Shown here: piece after piece, positions 10,750-20,255 of the stretch | How positions within the stretch are numbered: the first letter of the stretch is position 1 | Layout of the letters: the number at the start of each line of letters is the position of its first letter | DNA from: Podila epigama | Taxonomy: Eukaryota > Mortierellomycota > Mortierellomycetes > Mortierellales > Mortierellaceae | Reading direction: 5' to 3' | Length of the DNA: 21,756 nucleotides | NCBI GenBank assembly: GCA_015679605.1 | Contig: JAAAVE010000205.1 | Span: 1-21,756 of the forward strand | The notes under the pieces: generated by a model | The model's input: the letters and a program-made list of their open reading frames with translations, nothing else | What the model was told of the DNA's origin: nothing | The model's database searches: none | Position numbers and translations under genes: made by a program

Positions 10750-10847
10750 TGTGTTTTCATTTGCTGAATGCAGTTGTGGAAGTGAGATGTTACAAAACAA
10801 CTTTGGCAAGGAAAAAAAAAAGAGGATATTTCACGTGATGTATTTAA

Positions 10848-13800
10848 TCAGGAAATGCAACTCTCTTCGATCAAAATCAGGACAGTTGAGGACAATTGTT
10901 CGCCCCTCTCAATTACAAAGTCAATTTTTTCGGGGTATGTATCATTGTCAGTGTTGTCCAAATATCCCCATTGTTGCTCTTGCTGCTGCTGTTGCTGCTG
11001 CTGCTGCTGTAGTTGTTGCTCTCCGCACGAGTCTAGACTTTGTTGCATCTCTTCCTCCAGTCTACACTGCTCTACCTTCGAGGCTTGATCCTTCTGCTGT
11101 TTCTCGTATCGCTGCAGTATAACCTCAATTGCGTTGGCTGGGACAACAGATGCTTTGTCTTGAAGTTGTTCTACTGCTTTGATTGCATCCCCTTTCTTGT
11201 TGGCAATAGCCGTTATCGTTGTTGGCACAGACGCGCTACCAGACCCAGGCAGCATGTGCAAGTGCAGTAAAGACCGCATCGGCGTCTTATGGCTGAGAGA
11301 ACGGCCCTCGCTTCTGTCACCACTCATCACTGGGTGTGCGCCTCCGAGACTCGATACTTCCATTTTGGAAGGTGGAGGTGTCGTAGATACCTGCGAAATG
11401 ATTGACATGTTATCATCCTGGCATGGCATTGCGGCCCTGTTCTTGTATTGGCCTGGCACAGGGACAGTGGTAGAGTTTCTGGTATTATCACCTCCATACC
11501 TCCGCCAGAGCGACGAGACCAAGGACGCGGTGGAGTCACGGTAATAGCTTCGTCCACTCTCATGGCTCGGCCGCTGCGATGCGCTCAAGCAGCCATCATC
11601 AATTGTTGCCCTGTCCTGGTCTGATGCTCCATCTCCATCACGAGTCTCGGTCTTCTTTATCTTGTGCTTGCGATTGTCAACGTGAGGGTACACAGCTCGC
11701 TGGTGGATGTAGTAACTGTTCAAGAGATCATCAGGACTATACGGAAACAGCCTTGATTGACCATGGTAGTCCTGCGGATGCAAGTCGTTCTGTAGGACTG
11801 ACCGGGCACCGCTGTGACTCCAGCAACTGCTGCCTATACTGCTACTATCACCAGTATCACGGGTATAGCAACTCGAAGCATCATCGCTGTTGCACTGATT
11901 GTGACAGGACAAGCAACAACTGGTGACCGACATCTCGTTGGATGACTCGGTCATACAACTTTGGCTGTCAGAGGATAAGCTCATGCGTGAGACATATCTG
12001 GACCTGTAATCAGTCACAAAGCTTGAGTCGTCGTCGTCAACCATCTCGGACGAGTTCGAGTATAAGCTTGACATGACAGAGCCCGTGTCTGAAAACATGC
12101 TGGCGCCATAAGGGGATCTCCTCTGGCGCTGCTTCTCGCAACTACATACTGTACGAGATACTTGTTTCATAAACTTGAAATCCTCGGCCACAGAAGAATA
12201 GTAAGAGTACACAGACGACGTATTGGAGAGATTGGATAAATTGGAGATGTTGGTCTCAAAGGACATAAGCGACGACCGTGCACTCGCAGGAGCGGACATG
12301 CATCCCTGGCTCTGGAATTGGGGCCGCGGAATGATGTTGTTGTGCTTGGGCAGATCCAGTGACAAGAGATCTTGACAGGCTGGCGATAAAAACGATGATC
12401 TAGCCATGCCTACAGTAGGGGTATTTGCCATCCTCTGATTCGAACGAGACAATCCCAAAAGCGTATTTGAGTTAGAATGAGCAGACTGCAAGATACGGTT
12501 TGCACCATTGCGTAATATGCCCGTAGCGCCTTGGTGCTGGGCCGCCTTGGCCTTGGCTTGTGCTCTTCGCGCCTCTGCATCGCGCTCTCTTACAATCCTC
12601 TGCTGCTCCCGAAGTCGGTCGAGCTCCTCACGATCGCGGCGACCCAATGGTTGGGGATCAGACTTGCGAGTGCCATAGTCAGGTACATAGGGTAAAAATG
12701 TCAAGATGGGTCGTGATGCGAAGATACGATCTGCGGCCACCGAGATCAAATATGCGGGCATCCCTCGGACAGTGCCTTTTCGGATCATCTCATTTATGAC
12801 ACCAGTCCGCGAGATGACATCGGAGGTTTGTCTTGACCCCTTGACAGCAGCAGCGGCAGACTTGTGTCGCAGGGCATGGTAGGTTTGGAAGGCTTTGGTG
12901 ATGTCGTTGGCAGTGAATTGGTCACCATCGGGCATGTCATAAAGTGCGTTCATGAGGGTAATGCAGTCCAAGACAGCATGAATGGAGCCCACACCAACAA
13001 ACGGGATAATTTTATGACACGCGTCACCAACCAACACTGTGCGCTTGTGATACCATGTCTTGAAAAACTACATGTTCAAATGTTGGACAAGTATCAGCAT
13101 TCGAGCGAAGTCTTCATAATCACTTCTGTTGGGAGAAGGTGAAGATGATGATGAATTAAAGGCAGGGGCAGTGTAGGGAGCAAGTGGATGTCATAATATA
13201 CCTTATCCTCCAACATGATCTTGACAGCATTTCCCTTGGGAGTTTTGTCAAACAGTTCGCCAATAGTACCGCCATAGGGTGACTTTTGATCCCGGATAGC
13301 CTTGATGCTCAACATGCCGTCCACAGCATCTGGTGCCCATTCTGAGATCTTGAAATTCTCGGCTGGACTCTCTTTGCCTTTGAAGATGCTACCAAGCTTC
13401 TTCTTCTTCTTGGTCGTGGATGTTGACGTGGTGGGGGGCGGCGACGCAGTTGCTGTTGGGCTCCGCGGAGATGTGGTTGTAGTGGAGGCAGCATAGACAG
13501 AGCTCGTGGCGCCGCTTTGGTGGCCAGAGATATCGGACTGCGCAGATTTGCTGGTGAAGCTGGCCGCAGTTGAACGGGCTGCTCGTTCACGGTCCTGCTC
13601 CAAGGAGTCGAATTCACGGCTACCTACACACCATGCGATGCGATTGTGTGTCAATGGAAAGAGCCAAATCTAAAAAGTATCATGGATAAGAGACAGAGTG
13701 TCATGGCCATTAGACCCATATTAGGTTTCAACCATTAGTACAATGCAAAAGGACAATCATGTCTTTGAAACTTTTGGATCTTGCACAACAAAAAAAAAAA

Positions 13801-14815
13801 AAAAACTACAGCAGCAACAGCTATGGCCCCGCAAAATTAAACTTACAGATATGCTATTCTTAAAGATCGTGATTGCTTGACAACCCTTCTCACGCAAGAA
13901 CGGATAGCGTTCAGGGTCGAGGGTACCAGTGACGCCGACGATGGCGTGCTGGTCAAAGCGCAATGGAGCAACATCAGACTTTGGTAGAGGCTTTATGACG
14001 TTATTCAGGCGCTTGTTCTCGAGGCTCGCGACGTTAATTTCTTGATATTCTGCTTGGATGGCTTTGTACATGTTCTGTCGGATGCCAGAGTAGGCACCAT
14101 CAGCTCCAATGACAATGTCTGCCTGAAAGGCTGTGTTGTCTGAACAGCGCACTGTGGCAAATTCGGACGTTTGTGTCAACGACAGTACCTTTTTGGAAAA
14201 AAGGATTTTGTGTGCTGGAACATGACGGGTGAGGATGGCAAGAAGATCTGGGCGTGTCATCACGACATTAAAGTAACCATATCTATATGTGTTGTGATTT
14301 AGAAAAAAAAGTGTACTGTTATTAGAACGAGCGTGTTCTCAATAATACTCGCAAAAAGTATGTAAGTAGAGATATCTGCTTTTCAAGTGGCCTTTCTAAC
14401 CTTTTGCCAATGAAGCATCCGTCAAAGTTGCCAAGGTAATTGAGACTCTCGTCTAACCAGGCGCCACCAATTTGTGGTTTGGATATCTCGATGATTTCAG
14501 GAAGAAGACCCAACTGCTCAAAGCAGCGTAAAGAGACTGCAGAAAGCAAGAGGGCAGCGCCCAGGGGTTTGAGACTCGAGGTTCGCTCCAAGATGACATA
14601 CCGGTGCATTCCAGCCTTTTCCAGCATGATGGCTGTTATCATGGTCAGTGGCAACATATAGGTTATACATTGGTTCAGTCAGTCAAATCGCCTAATCTTA
14701 GACTTGCAACTGCATACGTCCACAGTACATTTAATTCATTGAGGGGTTTGTTCTCACCGAGGGTCAAGCCAGCTACTCCTGCGCCAACAATGACAATGGT
14801 AGGATTAGGGGCCAT
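10848..14815 (-). CDS. FAD-dependent monooxygenase with an internal insertion and a long disordered tail
   Basis: Exons in coding order are 14815-14758, 14632-14401, 14282-13847, 13669-13202 and 13067-10848; they join in frame to 1137 residues. The N-terminus holds the FAD-binding Rossmann motif IVGAGVAGLTLA (about 9-20), then ILER. The DG motif IGADG (155-159) and the GD motif VGDACHKIIPFVGVG (411-425) complete the class A flavoprotein hydroxylase signature. Such enzymes use NAD(P)H and O2 to hydroxylate small aromatic or terpenoid substrates; the substrate here cannot be told. A Ser/Thr/Pro/Lys-rich insertion (about 268-345) interrupts the substrate domain, and the core ends near residue 538. 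A tail of about 600 residues follows, rich in Ser and with scattered Cys; it carries a polyQ tract near 1082-1098. The tail has no recognised domain. No intron is needed to reach it, so it is part of the gene as sequenced. Confidence 0.85.
10975..11019 (-). repeat. CAG/CAA trinucleotide tract encoding polyQ
   Basis: A run of CTG, TTG and TGT-containing triplets on the plus strand reads as CAG/CAA codons in the monooxygenase tail and gives about ten consecutive Gln with more nearby. Such tracts vary in length by slippage. Confidence 0.8.
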
Positions 14816-15657
14816 AGGATAGGGTCGACGTGTGTAGGATATATCTTCAGAGAATTTTGAGGACTAGCGATAGTACTATGATGGACAGAGTTTCCTGAAA
14901 AGGACGTTCTTTGTGGGTTTGCTTGATGCGGATGTTGAAGGTAGAATGAAGGAGAAAAGGAAGAAAAGAGAAGGAAATGAAGAACAATGAACGTTCAAAA
15001 AAGGGAATCCTCGCCTTTGCATTTTGCTGCCATCCTTCTTCTCTTGGTCGCCTGTTTTGGGCAGTACGAGAATGTGCGCATGCATGTTGATGGACATGGA
15101 CATGGTCGAGGTGGACACAAAAAAAACATGCATCTCTCTTGAAACAATAAGAAGTGATCTGTGCACCTTTAGCCTCAACTTTTTTTTCTTTCTTTTTTTC
15201 TTTTTTTTTTTGAGCCTCGTTATTGTTCTCATTCTTCTTTTTCTTCGAAAACCTACTCTTGGTTCTCTTATTCTCACATCCTTCGCCACATTTCATTCCC
15301 ACTACATTTTTTTGTATCAATCTCATATTGCTTCATACACTCTCCATCCTTTCCCAAGGATTGCAAACGTTTCCAACACGATAAACATGACTCGGCCAGA
15401 CAAGAAAAATCAATGACAATTCTGACAAGCTGCAAGGTGAACAATTGTTTCTGCCAATCTGACCATTGTGTGCTCACATCTCTCATCTCTCTCACCTGGC
15501 GGGTCGATAATCAAACACACACCTGGAATTCGAAACAATACGAGATCACAAAACACACAAACGAGCAATCACACAAACACACACACTCCTTCTCTCTCTG
15601 CCTCTCAAATCATCGTGGCGTTGGTATCCGTGCTTCATAGATATTTTGCTATTTATG
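14816..15657. other. Intergenic region between the FAD monooxygenase start and the SPRY gene stop
   Basis: This 842-bp gap should hold the 3' UTR of the SPRY gene and the promoter of the monooxygenase, both on the minus strand. It contains long poly-T and poly-pyrimidine tracts (about 15180-15245) and a CA/CT-rich stretch (about 15510-15610). Open frames crossing it encode mostly Lys or Phe/Leu runs from these tracts and have no family resemblance. Confidence 0.5.
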
Positions 15658-18600
15658 CTACCTTCGCCCTGTTCGGCTTCCGCTACCACTCGCAACACTG
15701 TTGACAGTCCCGCTACGATTTCGTCCGTTCTTGCGTGCAGCAGACGACGAAAGTCGCTCTATTGTTGCGCCATCGCCAATCAATGCTCGAGCCTCGTCAT
15801 CATCCTCATCACTGTCCACACTGGTCCGACCGTCAGAGTTGCTATTGTCTGCATGACCAGGAACACTCGACTTGCCTGAGTCTGCGCCATTTCCGCTCGT
15901 TCCTGAACTAGAATAATGTGGAGGTGGCGCCACAGTACCAGATCCTGTGGGTGCAGACATGTTGGAGAGTGAGATGTGCACTGGAGACACCTTTCCGTAT
16001 TCAACCAAACGAGCACCTGCATTGCCGCTGCTGACCGAAGGTTCCTCATCGATTTGCACCAACACTCCTGCAGCTTCAATCCTGGCTCTCGACTGACTGG
16101 ACTGCAGCTGTGGTCGCCGCATGGGTGGTGCAGGTGAACGTGCAACTGTCGATCCGGCCTCCAAAAGGATCGACCCGCGTTCACTGCCATACGCCGGTGG
16201 TGGTTCCAGCGTTCCACTAGCAGGGGCCAAACCCCACTTCTTTACATTGGCTTCCACAAAGACAAACCCTGACTGACCAAAGTTAACATGTAGGACACAA
16301 GGGCCTGTAGCTCCCACGGTAGGAAAGAGATTGTACCGCATCATTCCTGTATAAGCATCCTGAAGTCGTTTTCCGTTCCGTGTAAAGAAAATGGTGCCTG
16401 TCCTAGGCTGATATCCACAACCTACAACATCGCCTTCAAAGTATATTGGTCCATACGGGTAACCACTAAATGGTGAATTGCAGTACTTTTGACCATCTTT
16501 GGAAAAATACGCCACCGAATGCCGATTCCAACCTAAAATGAAAGACCATGTCAATTTGGCTTTTTTGTGCAATTTTTTTTTTTTTTGTTCTTGTCGTTGT
16601 TGTTGCAATGAATATGGGGTTTGTCACTCAGCTGTTATGATATGACCTCTTCCTCCTTCACAATGTTACAATAAGTAAAAGAGATCCCCATGTTGGTCCA
16701 CTTTTGTCAAAAACATTATTGACCAAGCCAAAAAGATTGCTCACAAGCTTATGGCTTGACCAAAAGGCTTGGCCAATAAGCTCTGTCGTAGAATCTTGTC
16801 AAACCTTCGTGCAAACCACCAAGAGCAAAAGCAAGGAACAAAAAGAAAAGCAAATTGCTACATTACCTGGCAAACGCGAGGTAGGATATGGCTTTGTAGA
16901 GACGCCTACAGAGACTACGGTGTCTGGACTCTTTTCAAATATCTTGACTTCCCAGTAGTAAGTTTCATGTTGTTTTGGCAATGGCAGATTGGTTTGAACG
17001 CTGGCTTCCTGGTCCTGGAATGAAAGCTCTGTACGATCGTGAACAGAGAGACGACTATCATAGGATGGCTCAAACTCCCATGCAGAAACGCCTTTCTCCT
17101 GGATTGAAATGTGCTGAGAGAGAGAGATATCGGTTGGCACGCTTCCTGGAGGGTTGGCGGCTTGGAATGCTGGTTGGTAGGTTGTACAAAAAAAAAAAAA
17201 AAGTCGATGCGTACGTGTCGTTTGTGCACAACAAAAGATGGAGGCACAGAAGAGAAGGGGGGAGATTGAGATGATGTCATTCGTTAGTTAGACTCGAACT
17301 GCTCTCGTGGGCGCTGCAGTGCCCTTGCTGGGAAAACGCAATGACAGATTGAAGACCAGCCCCCCAGCCCTTCAGTTCCCAAGGTACACTTGGCTAGGGA
17401 TGACGGCCTTCAGTCGTTTCTTTTTGGATCATCATAGATACCAGGATGGCATATGAAGTAGGGGATGGGGAAAAGGTAACAACCAATCTGTCTAATGCTC
17501 GCCTGTAGGTATTGTCCTCAGTCTACAGTCCATGCCCAAATTCGTTGACAAAAAGCATAAACAATAAAGATGTTCCATGCTCATGATCCTTTGAAAGGAC
17601 ATTGAATCCTGTTGGTTGTGCTATGAATATCCATTGTCTCCTGAATTTTTCTTTTTATTCCGCGAGGTGAGTCTGTTGTTTCGTTCTCCTTGCTTTTTTT
17701 GTTCTGTCCTTGTGAGGCTGTTTGCATTTCACAGGTCATTCGATCATCCTGGCAAAGAGTCAGATAGAGCGAGCGAGGATACAAGAGGAGCGGCGCAGAG
17801 AGCCATGACAAAACAACCAAAAAGAAGGGAAAAAGCTGGGAATCAGACTCTGGGGAGAGCCAGAGGGGCGCCATGTTCTATTTTTTTTTTTGGTCCCCCT
17901 TGGTTGACAGGTCGCAGATCTCTTTGAAGCATAGTGCAGTGCCATTACTTGGTACATTAATGGCATGGCAATGCTATAATCGCTCAATTACATTCCATGC
18001 ACTTGCATTGCCATTGCCTGCGCTCCATGCATTGTCATTGCACACATATTCCACACATTCAATGACTGCACTGCCAATCCTGGAATTATACTCATTTGAA
18101 TGCAATATCCTTTACCTCTTGCATTGTCATATGCTTGGCGCTGTGCGTCTGTCAAAAGAGCCAGTCGCTCGTCGTTTTCGCCCGGACCTACGGCCATACC
18201 GTTGTCGTCAGTGTCGTCGTCGGGCACCAGGAATGGCCCAGAGCCCGGGTAGCGCCCTTGGCCTTGGATATGGCCAAAGGGCCCATTGTGCCCTCTTGGT
18301 CCTTGACCATGACCTTGGCCAGAGGGGCCACCATGGCTACTGCTCCACGGGCTTGCACCTATCCAGGAGCCAAACTTCTCGCCGCAGGCACGGATGAGCG
18401 ATGCTAGCATCACCAAAAGAGCCAGTAGCAGGATGATGATGACTAGCCAAGTGATATCCTCATCTTCGTCTTCCTGAGGTGTGTCTGGTTCAAATGCTGG
18501 TGCAGGCTGTAAGGTGTTGAAAAGGGGAGCCTCTTGATCATAGCTTGCCAGTGTTAGTAGTGGCGATGGTTTGGCCGAGACGAAAGAGTGAGGTTGCTGT

Positions 18601-18674
18601 AACCAGTCATCGTATGGTCGCTGTTCCTCGTGCAGGCGAGAGGGAGTTGCTCGTTTCCGGAGCTGACGGGACAT
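15658..18674 (-). CDS. SSH4: EAR1/SSH4-like SPRY-domain ubiquitin-ligase adaptor
   Basis: Exons in coding order are 18674-18116, 17169-16867 and 16532-15658; they join in frame to 578 residues. One membrane helix (about 76-95, WLVIIILLLALLVMLASLI) follows a short acidic segment. After a Gly/His-rich region comes the signature of the yeast Ear1/Ssh4 family: LTDAQRQAYDNAR, PTDISLSQ and IQEKGVSAWEFEP. The SPRY domain follows (QTNLPLPKQHETYYWEVK, GWNRHSVAYFSKDG, GTIFFTRNGK, NLFPTVGA, EANVKKWGLAP). Two PPxY motifs, PPAY (399-402) and PPHY (491-494), would bind WW domains of a Rsp5/NEDD4-type ligase. In yeast these proteins sit in endosomal and vacuolar membranes and help ubiquitinate membrane cargo for sorting; the same role is inferred here. 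The first intron is 946 bp and the second 334 bp, far longer than others in the window. The splice AR|AFQ is supported by the conserved AYxxARxFQ spacing. Confidence 0.9.
16533..16866 (-). other. Second intron of the SPRY gene (334 bp)
   Basis: The intron has a GTAATG donor and a TTTTAG acceptor on the minus strand. It contains a poly-T tract and an imperfect hairpin at 16746-16782, with TTGACCAAGCC-like inverted copies next to it. No coding potential is visible. Confidence 0.75.
17170..18115 (-). other. First intron of the SPRY gene (946 bp)
   Basis: The donor is AGAG|GTAAAG and the acceptor AACCAG|CATTCC on the minus strand. Both flanking exons match the family without a gap, so no coding exon is needed between them. 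The interior holds a GC-rich island at about 17290-17415 with short hairpins, a box C/D-like arrangement at about 17372-17435 and a cluster of GCATTG-type words near 17940-18125. I see no independent gene I can support. Confidence 0.7.
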
Positions 18675-19404
18675 TGGTTGTCTTGTCCAGGAAGAGGTGA
18701 GAACAATATGAGTGAGAAAAGGAAAGGAAAAGTGTGAACGTTTGCAAGTATGCAAGTGTAAGTGTGTGTGTGTGTGTGTATATGTGTGTGGTGTGAGTGT
18801 GTGCGTACGTGTGCAAGGGTATTCTTGTAATTTTGAAAGGTGAGCTGGAGAAGGTGGGGTGGAGAGTGAAAAGGTTTGAGAAAAGTGCAACAAGCTGGAT
18901 AAAAAAAAATAAAATGTCTGGGCAGTCCAATCCTATTGGTCACAGAAAGAACAAACGAATGAGTGGGTCCAATGGTTGGGTTGCTATGCAATGCTGAGCT
19001 TATGCATGCATGTCACTCCTGTAATTTGTAATGGGTTGTTGGGCTGAAGCTACTTTTGGATCTAGCCAACAATAATGACACCAATAGAGAATGAGTGAGA
19101 AGGCTGACAACGGAGAAGACGATTAGATTGGAATCAACTTTTTTTTTTTTTTGTGTGGTATGTGGTATGAAGTGCTGCTGTAGTAAAAATCGGACACGCT
19201 GCGGTGCATGCGTCTGTTTGGAATATAGGAGGATTCGCCACCATGGGCCGAGCACATGATTCCTCGACTGTCAATCGTCGACTGCCTCTGTCGATAGCAC
19301 ACACAACTGCTTTACAATCCTCAGATACATTGCATTTCGTATGGTATATTGCAAAAGAGATTATTTCTTGTCTTTCCATTGTCATCTTTTCGTCTGATAT
19401 CCCC
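18675..19404. other. Intergenic region upstream of the SPRY gene and downstream of SF3B5
   Basis: The left part is the 5' leader and promoter of the SPRY gene and includes a GT microsatellite. The right part holds the 3' UTR of SF3B5 and a poly-T run near 19140. No supported gene is seen. Confidence 0.5.
18762..18815. repeat. GT/CA microsatellite
   Basis: An uninterrupted run of nine GT units is followed by interrupted TG-rich sequence, about 90-140 bp upstream of the SPRY gene start. Confidence 0.85.
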
Positions 19405-20042
19405 CTAATAATCTGGCCGCTCTGGTGGTGGTCCGCATGGCTGGAGCATTTTCTAATTCAACATAGTATCATCAAGAAAAAAATATGTTAGTCTCTCATA
19501 GCACAGACCATGGCACGCATTTCCTGTTCAGAGACAAACATTGAAAACGATGGTAGTATTGTTACCTGAGTGATATTATGCTTGACACGGGCAATGCTTT
19601 CGTTCTCTGCGACGGCAAAGTACGAAAGCATTGGGTAGTGGCCAATGTAAGAAGCGTATGTATCGCGAGCTTGGTTCACGCCCCACTCACTATTCATGCG
19701 ACAAATGAAAAAGAATGCTTGTTAATGGCTCTTCAAAGTATATGGGCAGTTTTATACATTCATCCTGGGTCTTACTATTTACTGGTATCGGCGTGTCCGG
19801 TACCGACATATTTCGACTGGAGATGCTCCAGCTGACTGTTCAAATTGGCACGATCCTATCGTTTCGAGTGGGGAGATATACCAAGTACAGAAAGGTCGGA
19901 CATGTTCAGCAAGTGAATGTTGTGTTGCATTAAACTCATTTCGTTCTGAACGTTCCATGTCTTCATCCTTTTCAGAGGTCGCATCTGTAATTGCATTTTA
20001 TCGTGTAAATGAGACTCCTGTTCCAGTCATTATTGTTACCAT
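19405..20042 (-). CDS. SF3B5: Splicing factor 3B subunit 5 (SF3b10)
   Basis: Exons in coding order are 20042-20040, 19855-19776, 19689-19566 and 19452-19405; they give 84 residues, against 86 in human SF3B5. The protein shows the family signature throughout: NSQLEHLQSKYVGTGHADT, then EWGVNQARDTYASYIGH, FAVAENESIARV and a conserved end, KMLQPCGPPPE. SF3B5 is a small subunit of the SF3b complex in the U2 snRNP and helps in branch-site recognition. Donors (GTAAGA, GTAACA) and acceptors (AATAG, AATTAG) keep the frame across exons 2 to 4. The first coding exon is proposed to be just the ATG, followed by a 184-bp intron, because a stop lies directly upstream of the second exon in frame. An alternative start at the ATG on 19888-19886 (minus strand) with a 35-bp intron also fits the frame but is unusually short. 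Exons 2 to 4 are firm; the start is moderate. Confidence 0.9.
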
Positions 20043-20255
20043 TGTGTTCGAATGTCAACGTGTATGTTTTGTGAGTTTTCATCAACTCCTCAAAAAGGCT
20101 AGCCAGGACTGTTGTTTGGGCAACTCAGCCACTTTTTTTTTTTTTTACCAAATGGTGTTCAACTAACTTTGCCCATTCAACCATAAAACCTCCATCCGCA
20201 ACAAAAGACAACCTCCTTGCCATTACATCACCCAAAAGCACAAATATATCATAAA
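20043..20255. promoter_or_regulatory. Divergent promoter region shared by SF3B5 and the Nop6-like gene
   Basis: The two start codons point away from each other across about 213 bp, which must hold both promoters and both 5' leaders. The region includes a poly-T tract at about 20132-20147. No specific factor site can be assigned. If the SF3B5 start is the nearer alternative, the shared region would be longer. Confidence 0.5.

Noticed and set aside
10019-11122. Long plus-strand open frame opposite the F-box and monooxygenase genes
   Set aside because: It is rich in Val, Ala, Phe and Ser as expected for the complement of Lys/Thr-rich coding sequence, begins without a good context and has no family resemblance.
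14847-15416. Overlapping open frames on both strands in the intergenic region
   Set aside because: They arise from poly-A/poly-T and pyrimidine tracts and encode Lys or Phe/Leu runs without domains.
15274-15495. Minus-strand Cys-containing ORF downstream of the SPRY gene
   Set aside because: The Cys spacing first suggested a twin CX9C protein, but the spacings are 10 and 12, not 9, and no family motif is present.
17285-17410. tRNA-like box A and box B words on the minus strand
   Set aside because: A TAGCCAAGT word and a GTTCGAGTC word are present, but they are about 100 bp apart and neither the T-stem nor the acceptor stem pairs.
19243-19491. Plus-strand ORF with a GCCACCATGG start context
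   Set aside because: The start context is excellent, but the product resembles no family and overlaps the conserved last exon of SF3B5 in antisense. I judge it chance.
19862-19888. Alternative SF3B5 start with a 35-bp intron
   Set aside because: It keeps the frame but needs an intron far shorter than any other in the window; the ATG-only first exon with a 184-bp intron fits better, though this is not settled.
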